From NCBI GenBank assembly GCA_963702055.1, contig OY969702.1:186001-250000 (forward strand): a stretch of 64,000 nt of DNA, in the 5' to 3' direction. This document shows positions 38,792 through 46,925 of the stretch, piece after piece. The notes under the pieces are model-generated. The model was not told the DNA's origin. It saw only the letters and a program-made list of their open reading frames with translations, and made no database searches. Position numbers and translations under genes: made by a program. How positions within the stretch are numbered: the first letter of the stretch is position 1; each line of letters opens with the position of its first letter. The DNA comes from CAWINX01 sp963702055 (GTDB lineage Bacteria > Actinomycetota > Thermoleophilia > Solirubrobacterales > 70-9).

Positions 38792-38837
38792 CGAGTGTCG
38801 CATTGATGACCCTATGGGGTCATAAAGGCGACACTCG
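38792..38837. repeat. Two-tier hairpin between proB and proA
   Basis: Outer arms CGAGTGTCGC and GCGACACTCG (10 bp, perfect), inner arms ATGACCC and GGGTCAT (7 bp, perfect) with loop TATG; the internal loop is ATTG opposite AAAG. Its architecture resembles the repeat inside comEC (48559-48607). It may be a terminator or attenuator between the two proline genes. Confidence 0.55.
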
Positions 38838-38846
38838 GTCGCGGGT

Positions 38847-38852
38847 TACCCT
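38847..38852 (+). promoter_or_regulatory. -10 hexamer TACCCT of proA
   Basis: TACCCT, eight bases before the ATG at 38861, just after the two-tier hairpin. Confidence 0.4.
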
Positions 38853-38860
38853 TAATAACC

Positions 38861-40125
38861 ATGGCAGCTACTGCGACAACGGTGATCGAGGTGTGCGAGG
38901 CCGCGCAACGAGCAGCACGCCGGCTTGGCTCCGCCTCGACTGAGACGAAGAACGCCGCGCTTGAGGCGACGGCTCGACTGTTGGGCGAGCGGACTACCGA
39001 GATTCTCGAGGCGAATGCGGCCGATCTGGCCGACGAGCGGGCTGCCTCGCTGAGCGAAGCGCTTCGCGATCGGCTGACGCTTACCGAGGAGCGAGTCGCG
39101 GCTATGGCCGACGGGGTGGGGGCGATCGTCGGGTTGTCGGATCCCGTCGGCGAGGAGCTTGAACACCGGACGCTGGAGAGTGGGCTGGACCTGCGCAAAG
39201 TTCGGGTGCCGCTGGGGGTGGTCGCGGTTGTCTATGAAGCGCGGCCCAACGTGACGGTCGATTGTGCGGCGCTGACGATCAAGAGCGGCAACGCGATCGT
39301 CCTGCGGGGGTCGAGCTATGCCGAGCGCTCGAACGGGGCGCTGGCGGCGATCGTCCGCGAGGCGCTCGCCGAGGTCGGCCTGCCCGAGGACGCGGTGCTA
39401 CTGCTCGCCGGCGGGGGCGGGAGGACCTGGCTGAGCTGGCGACCCAGGACGGATTGGTCGACCTGCTGATCCCACGTGGCGGCGAGGGCTTGAAGGCGAC
39501 GCTGAAGGACGTCGCGACGGTGCCGGTGATGTACGCGGCGGCGGGCAACTGCCACGTCTACGTGGATGCCGACGCCGACCTCGAGATGGCGCGACGGATC
39601 GCCTACAACGCGAAGGTGCAGCGGCCCGGGGTGTGCAACGCGGCGGAGACCCTGCTCGTTCACGCCGACATCGCCGAGAGCTTCCTGCCGAGGGTCCTCG
39701 CCGAGCTCCGTGGCGCCGGGGTTGAGCTGGTCGGCGACGAGCGGGCGCGCGAGCTCGCCGGGGACAGTGAGGTCGGTCTTGCCGAGGCGGCCGACTGGGA
39801 CACCGAGTACCTCGACCTGAAGCTGGCGGTCGGCGTCGTCGACTCCCTCGAAGAGGCGGTCGAGCACGTCAACCGGCACGGGACCGGCCACTCGGAGGCG
39901 ATCGTCACCTCCTCCGAGGACGCCTCCGCGCGGTTCGTCGCCGGCGTCGACGCGGCGGTCGTCTATACCAACGCCTCGACGCGCTTCACCGACGGCTTCG
40001 AGTTCGGGATGGGCGCCGAGATCGGCAACTCGACCCAGAAGCTGCACGCGCGGGGACCGATCGGCCTGCGTGAGCTGACCACGTTCAAGTACGTCATCCA
40101 CGGCGACGGCCAGGTGCGTGAGTAG
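38861..40125 (+). pseudogene. proA: Glutamate-5-semialdehyde dehydrogenase, split by a frameshift
   Basis: The first part (38861 to about 39420) encodes residues 1-187, starting MAATATTVIEVCEAAQRAAR with the NAD(P)-binding region PNVTVDCAALTIKSGNAIVL. The second part continues one frame back from about 39417 (REDLAELATQDGLVDLLIPR) with the catalytic Cys in RPGVCNAAETLL and the ending TTFKYVIHGDGQVRE. Joined, they give a normal ProA of about 420 residues. The break falls at GGGGG (39413-39417); one more G would restore the frame. It may be a real mutation, a slippery or variable tract, or a sequence error. proB and nadD on both sides are intact, and nadD overlaps the end by eight bases. Confidence 0.85.
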
Positions 40126-40729
40126 CGGCGCGGGCGGGGGCGTCGGCGTCCTCGGTTCGGCATTCAACCCGCCGCACCTGGGGCACCTGGCGCTCGCCCA
40201 AGAGGCGTTGTGGCAGCTTGGGCTCGACGAGGTCGTCCTGGTCCCGACCGGCGAGGCGCCGCACAAGCGGATCGTCGACGACCCGGGGCGCGAGCTGCGG
40301 CTGGCTATGACCCGGCTGGCGGCGGCGGACGACGCGCGCTTCTCCGTCTCCACCGTGGAGGTCGATCGCGAGGGGCCGTCCTATACGTATGAGACGTTGG
40401 AGCTGCTTGCGGAAGAAAGAGGCGACACGGAGCTGGTGTTCGTGATGGGAGCGGACGCCGCCGTGGGACTCGAGAGCTGGCGGATGCCGGAGCGGGTCGT
40501 GGAGCTGGCGCGGCTGGCGGTGGCGCGGCGGGCGGGAGTCTCCGACGCCGAGGTCGCCGCGGTGATGCGCAGCCTCGACGCCGAGGGCCGGGCGACGATG
40601 TTGGAGATGCCGCAGTTCGGCGTCTCCTCCTCTTCCGTGCGCGAGCGCGCCGCCGCCGGGCGGCCGCTGCGTTACCTGGTACCGGAACCGGTGGCGCGGT
40701 TCATCGAGGAGAAGGGGATCTACGCGTGA
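40118..40729 (+). CDS. nadD: Nicotinate-nucleotide adenylyltransferase
   Basis: 203 residues from a GTG that overlaps the proA stop by eight bases. GSAFNPPHLGHLALAQEA carries the nucleotidyl-transferase (H/T)xGH motif; SSSSVRERAAAGRPLRYLVP near the end matches the ISSTxIR motif. It makes deamido-NAD from nicotinate mononucleotide. rsfS starts inside its last codons. Confidence 0.94.
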   Translation: MSSGAGGGVGVLGSAFNPPHLGHLALAQEALWQLGLDEVVLVPTGEAPHKRIVDDPGRELRLAMTRLAAADDARFSVSTVEVDREGPSYTYETLELLAEERGDTELVFVMGADAAVGLESWRMPERVVELARLAVARRAGVSDAEVAAVMRSLDAEGRATMLEMPQFGVSSSSVRERAAAGRPLRYLVPEPVARFIEEKGIYA

Positions 40730-41118
40730 GCGGCGAGTTCTCCTCTGAGGGCCTGGCGCGGCGACTGGCTGAGTTCGCCGACTCCAAAGCCGCGAGCGAG
40801 ATCGTCGTGCTCGACATGCGCGGCCTCGTCTCCTACACCGACTTCCTGGCGATCTGCACTGCGCGCAACGAGCGCCAGGCGCGGGCCATCGTCGACGAGG
40901 TGAAGCTGAGGGTGAAGCAGGACGACGGGCTCCTGCCGGGCGGCATGGAGGGTGAGGGGGCGGCGGGGTGGATCGTCGTCGACTATCTCGACTGCGTGCT
41001 CCACGTCTTCACGGCCGAGGCGCGGGAGCGCTACAGGCTGGAGGACCTCTGGCGTGAGGCGCCGCGCTTGGAGTTGGATCTGGACGCCGTCGATGCGACG
41101 TCTGCCGCGAGCGTCTGA
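40726..41118 (+). CDS. rsfS: Ribosomal silencing factor RsfS
   Basis: 130 residues from a GTG overlapping the nadD stop (GTGA). The domain matches the Iojap/RsfS family: IVVLDMRGLVSYTDFLAICT, GWIVVDYLDCVLHVFTAEARERYRLEDLW. It binds L14 of the free 50S subunit and blocks subunit joining in starvation. Always paired with nadD in this order in Gram-positives. Confidence 0.94.
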   Translation: MSGEFSSEGLARRLAEFADSKAASEIVVLDMRGLVSYTDFLAICTARNERQARAIVDEVKLRVKQDDGLLPGGMEGEGAAGWIVVDYLDCVLHVFTAEARERYRLEDLWREAPRLELDLDAVDATSAASV

Positions 41119-41181
41119 GCCGTCGACGAACACTCGTTCGATTCTGAGGCGTTTGTCACAAATGCCGTCCGAAGGCCCCCC

Positions 41182-41187
41182 TACGGT
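41182..41187 (+). promoter_or_regulatory. -10 hexamer TACGGT of the DivIVA-like gene
   Basis: TACGGT, seven bases before the ATG at 41195; this supports 41195 rather than 41162 as start. Confidence 0.4.
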
Positions 41188-41194
41188 GGCCGCC

Positions 41195-41980
41195 ATGGCC
41201 AGCTTCAAGAGGGCTCTTTTCGGTTATCGCCGGCCCGACGTTGACGAGGCGCTCTCCTCCAAGGACTCGCGCATCGCCAAGCTGGAGCGCCACACAAAGG
41301 TCTTGGAGCGTCATGCCGGCACCCTGGAGCGCCACGCCGCCAAGTTGCAGCGCCAGGTGGCCGACACGACCGCTCTAGAGGAGGAGCTGGCGTCGCTGTC
41401 GGGGATGGTGATCGAGCGGGAGCGGGAGATCCGCGGCCTGCGCGAGCAGCTGTGCGAGGTGGGCGAGCGCTACGACCGCAACGCCGCTTCGCTGGAGGCT
41501 GTCTCGGCGCGGCTGGAGGAGATTCAGGCCCAGGCTCGCGGTCAGGCGACGCGGATCCGGATGAAGGCGCTTGACGAGGCGGTCGCGATGAGCCTCCGGG
41601 CGCAGGCGATGGCCGAGGCGGTGCAGGCCGACGCGGCGAACGGCGCGAGGCCGGAGGCGAACGGCAACGGCCACGCGAAGGTCGAGCCGCGCGATGTCTT
41701 CGAAGGGCTGGTTCGGGTCGAGATCGGGCCGCTGGGCGATTTCTCGCAGCTGGTCGGCTTCGAGGATGCCGCCGAGCAGATCGGCGCCACCTCGGAGATC
41801 TCGGTGGAGCGCTTCTCGGAGGGTCGGGCGACCCTCTCGATGCGACTGGACGAGCCGGTCGAGCTGCTGCGCGAGCTGGAAGAGCGCTCGCCGCTGGAGT
41901 TCCGCGTTCGCCACACGGCGGACGACAGCCTCATCCTCGACGTGGACGAGGATCAGGGCCCCGAGCAGCAAGCCGCGTAG
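41195..41980 (+). CDS. DivIVA-like coiled-coil protein
   Basis: 261 residues. It begins MASFKRALFGYRRPDVDEAL, like the membrane-binding start of DivIVA/GpsB/Wag31 proteins. A long coiled coil follows (about 20-130), with a degenerate tandem repeat: L-E-R-H-T, L-E-R-H-A, L-E-R-H-A, L-Q-R-Q at 7-residue spacing near residues 30-55. A second, globular part (about 165-255, VFEGLVRVEIGPLGDFSQLV) has alternating strands I cannot name. It may link septum or pole positions to another process. Alternative start 41162. Confidence 0.6.
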   Translation: MASFKRALFGYRRPDVDEALSSKDSRIAKLERHTKVLERHAGTLERHAAKLQRQVADTTALEEELASLSGMVIEREREIRGLREQLCEVGERYDRNAASLEAVSARLEEIQAQARGQATRIRMKALDEAVAMSLRAQAMAEAVQADAANGARPEANGNGHAKVEPRDVFEGLVRVEIGPLGDFSQLVGFEDAAEQIGATSEISVERFSEGRATLSMRLDEPVELLRELEERSPLEFRVRHTADDSLILDVDEDQGPEQQAA

Positions 41981-42058
41981 CGCCCCGCCGCGCGTCACGC
42001 ATTTGTTGCACTTTTGTCACGTTTGACCCTTGCATTGGGAGGGCGTCTACCCGAACAT

Positions 42059-42700
42059 ATGTTCGTGGACACCAATCACAAGGGCAACGTCGCTGAACTG
42101 GCGATCGCCACAGAGTCGGCGAGACTTGGCCTCTCCGTTCTTAAACCACTGACCGAGCACGAGCGTTACGACCTGGTGTTGGGGATTGGGGAGCGGCTGC
42201 TGCGAATCCAATGCAAATGGGGAACTTGTCAGGGAGATGTCATTCGCGTTCACCTCAGGTCCTCCTATCACTCACCGACGCGGGGATATGTCGTTGCTAC
42301 GTACGATCGCTCCGAGCTGGACGCAGTTGCTGTGTATTGCGGCGACCTGAATCGATTTTTCCTATTGCCAATGAATTTGGTTGTTGGTCGGGGCGTGGTG
42401 ACCCTTCGTCTCAAGCGACCGCGAAACGGCCAACGGGCAGCGCTAAACTGGGCGACCTCGTATGAGTTTCAAGGGGCTGTAGCTCAGCTGGAAGAGCGCG
42501 TCGCTGGCAGCGACGAGGCCGAGGGTTCGAGTCCCTCCAGCTCCACTCCACTCAAAGATGAGGGCCCTCCCGCCGTCAAAGAGGTGGGCGCTCGCCAGTT
42601 CCGCAACCATTTCGGCCACTACATGGAGTTGGCCGCCGGCGGATCGGAGATCCTGGTTCGGCGGCATGGTCGTCCCTTCGCCCGCCTCGGTCCCCCGTGA
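42059..42700 (+). CDS. I-Ssp6803I-like PD-(D/E)XK endonuclease ORF that runs through a tRNA gene
   Basis: From the ATG at 42059 the first 135 residues match the group-I-intron-associated PD-(D/E)XK endonucleases: NHKGNVAELAIATESARLG (with the first acidic residue), YDLVLGIGERLLRIQCKW (D and the Q-x-K catalytic pair), then SPTRGYVVATYDRSELDAVA. There is no stop before the tRNA-Ala gene at 42473-42545. The frame reads the tRNA as GAVAQLEERVAGSDEAEGSS and continues to 42700 through a Phd-type antitoxin sequence. Base composition is clearly lower in GC than the surroundings. Real protein boundaries are uncertain. Confidence 0.7.
   Translation: MFVDTNHKGNVAELAIATESARLGLSVLKPLTEHERYDLVLGIGERLLRIQCKWGTCQGDVIRVHLRSSYHSPTRGYVVATYDRSELDAVAVYCGDLNRFFLLPMNLVVGRGVVTLRLKRPRNGQRAALNWATSYEFQGAVAQLEERVAGSDEAEGSSPSSSTPLKDEGPPAVKEVGARQFRNHFGHYMELAAGGSEILVRRHGRPFARLGPP
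42473..42545 (+). tRNA. tRNA-Ala (anticodon GGC)
   Basis: 73 bases. Acceptor stem GGGGCTG with CAGCTCC (one G-T pair), D arm with AGCTCAGCTGGAAGAGC, anticodon stem CGTCG/CGACG with loop CTGGCAG giving anticodon GGC, T arm GAGGGTTCGAGTCCCTC, discriminator A. CCA is not encoded. It reads GCC, a very common Ala codon in this GC-rich genome. It lies inside the endonuclease ORF on the same strand and no intron interrupts it. Confidence 0.95.
42584..42700 (+). CDS. Phd/YefM-type antitoxin-like segment without a clear own start
   Basis: The last 38-40 residues of the long ORF, VGARQFRNHFGHYMELAAGG then EILVRRHGRPFARLGPP, follow the Phd antitoxin pattern (V-x-A-R-x-F-R, Y-L/M, G-E-x-I-x-V-x-R-x-G-R-P-x-A-R-L). 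The only canonical in-frame start is the GTG at 42584, with no ribosome site at the right distance. It is short for an antitoxin and no PIN, RelE or Doc toxin follows. It overlaps the next gene as GTGATG. Confidence 0.5.
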   Translation: MGARQFRNHFGHYMELAAGGSEILVRRHGRPFARLGPP

Positions 42701-42960
42701 TGGCAGCTTCTCTCTCCGTTCGGGAGGACCAGGCCGTTCAAGTGGCGGTGCTCTCGTTGGTGATGGCGATGCACCCGGACCAGCTCACGCTCGACGAACT
42801 GATCCGGGAGATGGTTGCCGGCTCCGACGACTTCGCCGAGCGCGACGCGGTCGAGCGGGCGGTGCGGGATCTGGTCGGCGCCGGCCTGCTGCGCCGCTGC
42901 GGCGAGTTGGTCCTGCCGACCCGGGCGGCGATGCACTTCCACCGACTCGAGTTCGCGTGA
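42700..42960 (+). CDS. Small winged-helix-like protein
   Basis: 86 residues from the ATG at 42700, which overlaps the stop of the Phd-like segment (TGATG); a GTG at 42697 is also possible. Predicted helices and a small hairpin (LTLDELIREMVAGSDDFAER, DLVGAGLLRRCGELVLPTRA) fit a winged-helix fold, where Phd-like proteins usually have a toxin partner. I do not recognise a toxin motif. It may form a unit with the Phd-like segment. Confidence 0.65.
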   Translation: MAASLSVREDQAVQVAVLSLVMAMHPDQLTLDELIREMVAGSDDFAERDAVERAVRDLVGAGLLRRCGELVLPTRAAMHFHRLEFA

Positions 42961-43012
42961 CGCCTCATCACCGCACCTCAAACCCTCCTTCGGTCCTGCC
43001 GATGAGTCAGCG

Positions 43013-43717
43013 ATGAGCGCCAACCAGCACGTCTTCTCGCACGGGATCCGGGACACGCGAGCCACTTTCGAGGCCTGGAACGACCAGCCCTGGCCGGTGC
43101 TTCGCGCCTGGCTGGCGTTGAGCGTGGCGATCGCGCTGACGTTGCTCGTCGCGGTCTGGTTCGTCGCCGGGCTGCTGACGCCCGACCTGACCCCGATCCA
43201 CCTGCCCGGCCTCACCTCGCCGTCCGAGCCGGCCGACCTGCTGCCGATCCTCGAGCGCAACTCCCTCGTCCTCGCCCTGCACGCGACCGCTTGCGTCGCC
43301 GGTTTCATCGCGGGCGCCTCGATGCCGATCGCCGCCGCCCAGCGCTCCGGCTTCTCCCGCTGGGTCCACGTCAAGGCGGGCGAGCTGGCGATCCTCTTCG
43401 TCTGCGCGGTGACGATCTTCTCTCTCTCCACCCAGGCGCTCTACCTCGGCTTCCAGGGCTCGACGCTCGCCTTCCAGCTCCACCTGACCCGCCTCGAGCT
43501 GATCGTCAGCGTCCTGCCCCATGCGATCCCCGAGCTGACCGCGCTCTTCCTGCCCCTCGCCGCCTGGCTTATCGCCAGTCGCCGCGGCCAGTGGAATCAG
43601 CTCCTAGCCGCGACCTTCATAACCGTCCTGCTCGCCGTCCCAACCCTGGTAGCCGCCGCGACGGTGGAGGTCTACATCTGGCCCCACATCCTCAAAGCGC
43701 TATCCCCGGTTGTTTGA
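43013..43717 (+). CDS. SpoIIM-like (stage II sporulation protein M family) membrane protein
   Basis: 234 residues from the ATG at 43013. Five or six hydrophobic helices. The family mark is the segment VLPHAIPELTALFLPLAAWL (P-H-G/A-x-x-E) near residue 165. The family is wider than sporulating bacteria and is often next to RDD or MoxR genes. No sporulation genes are in the window. Function here unknown. Confidence 0.65.
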   Translation: MSANQHVFSHGIRDTRATFEAWNDQPWPVLRAWLALSVAIALTLLVAVWFVAGLLTPDLTPIHLPGLTSPSEPADLLPILERNSLVLALHATACVAGFIAGASMPIAAAQRSGFSRWVHVKAGELAILFVCAVTIFSLSTQALYLGFQGSTLAFQLHLTRLELIVSVLPHAIPELTALFLPLAAWLIASRRGQWNQLLAATFITVLLAVPTLVAAATVEVYIWPHILKALSPVV

Positions 43718-43774
43718 CGACCAAGCTGTTGAGCCCGTCGTCACTAGCGAGTTGAGTTCTGAGCGGACGCCGCT

Positions 43775-43925
43775 CCGCGGGTGGCGTTGGGGCGGGGGTG
43801 GTCTTCCGCCCGCGCGGAGTCTGCTGAGCTGAAGATCTCGGCCCTTAACGCGCTCACATCCCGGTCAGCGAAGCAGAGCGCAGCGCCAGGAAGGGCCACC
43901 CCCGCCCCGACGACAGGACCCGCGG
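43775..43925. repeat. Palindromic element copy C, before leuS
   Basis: 151 bp in the opposite orientation to copies A and B. Arms CCGCGGGTGGCGTTGGGGCG and the right end with CGACGACAGGACCCGCGG; the extra CCTGTC is now on the right arm, read as GACAGG. The middle block GCAGAGCGCAGCGCC is shared with copy D and half-copy E. It ends 28 bp before the leuS ATG. Confidence 0.7.
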
Positions 43926-43938
43926 CCAAGCACCCTCA

Positions 43939-43944
43939 TAAGAT
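43939..43944 (+). promoter_or_regulatory. -10 hexamer TAAGAT of leuS
   Basis: TAAGAT, nine bases before the ATG at 43954, just after the palindromic element. Confidence 0.4.
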
Positions 43945-43953
43945 CGCCGTTCG

Positions 43954-46440
43954 ATGAGTGGTTACGACCCGAAGACGATCGAGGCGAAGTGGCAGCAGGT
44001 TTGGGCCGAGGAGAAGACCTGGGAGGTCGCCAACCCGGGGCAGCCCGGCTTCGACGACTCCAAGCCGAAGTCCTACGTGCTCGAGATGCTTCCCTATCCC
44101 TCCGGGGAGCCCCACGTCGGCCACCTCAAGTGCTACGCGGTCGGCGACGCGATCGCCCACTTCCGGCGCCGCCACGGCTTCGAGGTGATCCACCCGATGG
44201 GCTACGACGCGTTCGGCCTGCCGGCTGAGAACAACGCGATCAAGACCGGCGAGCCCCCCCGCGAGGCAACCGAGCGCTCGATCGCCTCCTTCCGTCGCCA
44301 GTTCCGCGAGTGGGGGATCTCAATCGACTGGTCACGCGAGCTCGGCACCCACACGCCCGAGTACTACCGCTGGACCCAGTGGATCTTCCTGAGGTTGTTC
44401 GAGAATGGGCTCGCCTACCGGACCGAGGCGCCGGTGCAGTGGTGCCCCAAGGACGCCACCGTGCTTGCCAACGAGCAGGTCGTCGACGGGCGCTGCGAGC
44501 GCTGCGGCACGCCGGTCGTGCGGCGCAACCTGGAGCAGTGGTTCTTCCGGATCACCGACTACGCCGAGCGACTGCTCGCCGACTTCGACCGGCTCGAGGC
44601 CTGGCCCGAGCACGTGATCACCATGCAGCGCAACTGGATCGGCCGCTCCGAGGGCGCCGAGGTCACCTTCCGCTGCGAGGAGCTCGACCTCGACTTCCCC
44701 GTCTTCACCACCCGCCCCGACACCCTGTTCGGCGCCACCTTCTTCGTCCTCGCCCCCGAGCACCCGGAGCTGGAGCGGCTGGTTGCCGGCACGCCCGCCG
44801 AGGGGCCGGTGCGCGAATACGTCGATCAGGTCGCCCGCGAGTCGGCCGACGAGCGTGGCGCCGAGGACCGCCCCAAGACGGGCGTGCCGCTGGGACGCAG
44901 CGTCGTCAACCCGGTCAACGGCGAGGAGATACCGATGTTCGTCGCCGACTACGTGCTGATGGAGTACGGCACCGGGGCGATCATGGCCGTGCCCGGCCAC
45001 GACACTCGCGACTACGAGTTCGCCAAGGCCTTCGACCTGCCGGTGAGGCGGGTAATCGAGGGCAGCGACCCGGAGGTCGCTCGCGACGACGAGGGCCTTC
45101 CCTATCCGGGAGACGGCGCGATGGTCGGCTCCGGCCGCTTCGAGGGCAAGGGCAACCGCGAGGCCTACGCGGAGATCGTCGAGTGGCTCACATCGGAGGG
45201 TCGCGGGCAAGCCTCCGTCAACTACCGGCTGCGCGACTGGCTCGTCTCCAGGCAGCGCTACTGGGGCGCGCCGATCCCCGTCGTCTACTGCGACGAGTGC
45301 GGGATCGTCGCGGTCCCCGACGACCAGCTCCCGGTCGAACTCCCCGAGGTCGACGACTACGCGCCGCAGGGCCGCAGCCCGCTCGCCGCGGCCGAGGAGT
45401 GGGTCGCGACGACCTGCCCGCGCTGCGACGGGCCCGCCCGCCGCGAGACCGACACGATGGACACCTTCGTCGATTCCTCCTGGTACTTCATCCGCTACCT
45501 CGACCCCCGCAATGCGGAGGCCGCCTGGGACCGCGCCGCGGCCGATTACTGGCTCCCGGTCGACCAGTACATCGGCGGGGTCGAGCACGCGATCCTCCAC
45601 CTCATGTACGCGCGCTTCTTCACCAAGGCGCTCGCCGACATCGGCCAGCTCGACGTGCAGGAGCCGTTCGCCAACCTCTTCGCCCAGGGGATGATCACCC
45701 GGGACGGGGCGAAGATGTCGAAGTCGAAGGGCAACACGGTCAGCCCCGCCGAGTACGTGGAGCGCTACGGCGCCGACACCGCCCGCACCTACGTCTGTTT
45801 CATGGGGCCGCCCGAGCGCGGCGGCGACTGGTCCGACGAGGGCGTCGAGGGCGTCAACCGCTTCCTCTCGCGGCTGTGGCGACTCTGCGAGGAGGTTGAG
45901 GAGAGGGCCGCGGGGGAGGTCTCCGCAAGCGCCGACGGAGACGCTCGCGCCATCCTTGCCAAGGCCAACTGGGCAATCGACAAGGTCACCCGAGACTTTC
46001 AGCGCGGCTTCCAGTTCAACACCGCGATCGCCGCGGTGATGGAGCTGGTCAACGAGGCCTACCGGGTCAAGGATGACCTTTACGCCGAGCCCGAGGGGGT
46101 GGCGGCGATCCGCTCCGCCGCCGCGACCGCCGCCTCCCTGATCTTTCCCTTCGCGCCCCACCTCGGCGCCGAGGTGGGGGAGCGGTTGCAGGGGACCCGC
46201 GTCTGGGAGCAGCCCTGGCCTCAGGCCGACCCTGCCCTGCTGGTCAGCGACACGGTGACCCTCGTCGTCCAAGTCAACGGCAAGCTGCGCGCCCGGATTG
46301 AAGTCGACGCCGACGCCTCCCGCGAGGAGCTGCTGGATCTGGCTCGGCAGAGCGAAAAGGTCGTTAAGCACCTCGACGGCAAAGAGGTCGTCAAGGAGGT
46401 CGTCGTGCCGGGCAAGCTCGTCAACCTCGTCGTTCGTTAG
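43954..46440 (+). CDS. leuS: Leucine-tRNA ligase
   Basis: 828 residues. HIGH motif as HVGHLKCY near residue 52, editing domain with VFTTRPDTLFGATFF, DSSWYFIRYLDP, and KMSKS as AKMSKSKGNTV near residue 588. The C-terminal domain (VVQVNGKLRARIEVDADAS) is present. Two Cys4 zinc clusters are visible (CPKDATV..CERC and CDEC..CPRC). It charges tRNA-Leu and edits norvaline and isoleucine. Confidence 0.97.
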   Translation: MSGYDPKTIEAKWQQVWAEEKTWEVANPGQPGFDDSKPKSYVLEMLPYPSGEPHVGHLKCYAVGDAIAHFRRRHGFEVIHPMGYDAFGLPAENNAIKTGEPPREATERSIASFRRQFREWGISIDWSRELGTHTPEYYRWTQWIFLRLFENGLAYRTEAPVQWCPKDATVLANEQVVDGRCERCGTPVVRRNLEQWFFRITDYAERLLADFDRLEAWPEHVITMQRNWIGRSEGAEVTFRCEELDLDFPVFTTRPDTLFGATFFVLAPEHPELERLVAGTPAEGPVREYVDQVARESADERGAEDRPKTGVPLGRSVVNPVNGEEIPMFVADYVLMEYGTGAIMAVPGHDTRDYEFAKAFDLPVRRVIEGSDPEVARDDEGLPYPGDGAMVGSGRFEGKGNREAYAEIVEWLTSEGRGQASVNYRLRDWLVSRQRYWGAPIPVVYCDECGIVAVPDDQLPVELPEVDDYAPQGRSPLAAAEEWVATTCPRCDGPARRETDTMDTFVDSSWYFIRYLDPRNAEAAWDRAAADYWLPVDQYIGGVEHAILHLMYARFFTKALADIGQLDVQEPFANLFAQGMITRDGAKMSKSKGNTVSPAEYVERYGADTARTYVCFMGPPERGGDWSDEGVEGVNRFLSRLWRLCEEVEERAAGEVSASADGDARAILAKANWAIDKVTRDFQRGFQFNTAIAAVMELVNEAYRVKDDLYAEPEGVAAIRSAAATAASLIFPFAPHLGAEVGERLQGTRVWEQPWPQADPALLVSDTVTLVVQVNGKLRARIEVDADASREELLDLARQSEKVVKHLDGKEVVKEVVVPGKLVNLVVR

Positions 46441-46472
46441 TCGGCGTTTCCCCAGCCGGGGCCAGCTTCTGC

Positions 46473-46478
46473 TAGAAA
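46473..46478 (+). promoter_or_regulatory. -10 hexamer TAGAAA of the cupin gene
   Basis: TAGAAA, six bases before the GTG at 46485. Confidence 0.35.
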
Positions 46479-46484
46479 GCGCGC

Positions 46485-46883
46485 GTGCTCGTCAGGCGCC
46501 TCGACGAAGCTCCCGTGGAGGAGTGGCATCGCCTTCGCTCCCACGTCCTCATGGACGCGGGCGAGTTGGGCTCGCGCAACATGTCGGTGACCTGGCTGGA
46601 GGTTCCGGGCGGCGCCGAGCAGACTCTGCGCTCCCATGAGGAGGCCGAGCAGGCCTACGTGGTCGTGCGCGGCTCCGGCACGATGTCCGTCGCCGGCGAC
46701 ACCCAGCGGGTGGGGGAGGGCGACCTGATTCTCGTCCCCCCGGCGACCGATCACTCGATCGCCAACGACGGCGACGCCGACCTCGCTCTGGTTTCCGTCC
46801 AGTCGCCGCCGGTCACCGTGGCCGAGCTCTACGGCGATCGGATGGCCGAGGTCAGCGGTTACGACGACGACGAGAACTTGTAG
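46485..46883 (+). CDS. Cupin-domain protein
   Basis: 132 residues from a GTG. Single cupin barrel: motif 1 around HEEAEQAYVVVRGSGTMSV (His and two Glu, one being the metal-binding E), motif 2 around EGDLILVPPATDHSIAND (His). The metal-site residues are in place. Substrate unknown; candidates are sugar-phosphate isomerase or a small-molecule dioxygenase/binding protein. Confidence 0.8.
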   Translation: MLVRRLDEAPVEEWHRLRSHVLMDAGELGSRNMSVTWLEVPGGAEQTLRSHEEAEQAYVVVRGSGTMSVAGDTQRVGEGDLILVPPATDHSIANDGDADLALVSVQSPPVTVAELYGDRMAEVSGYDDDENL

Positions 46884-46925
46884 CTCAATCGTCTGATTTG
46901 GCGCGCCACTCGCGCGCCCCCGGCC

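Noticed and set aside
42014..42058. TTG start 15 codons upstream of the endonuclease ATG
   Set aside because: The extra residues (SRLTLALGGRLPEH) do not match the family, and the ATG at 42059 gives the expected N-terminus.
44332..46371. 679-codon antisense frame over leuS
   Set aside because: Same reason; shadow of a well-identified LeuRS gene.
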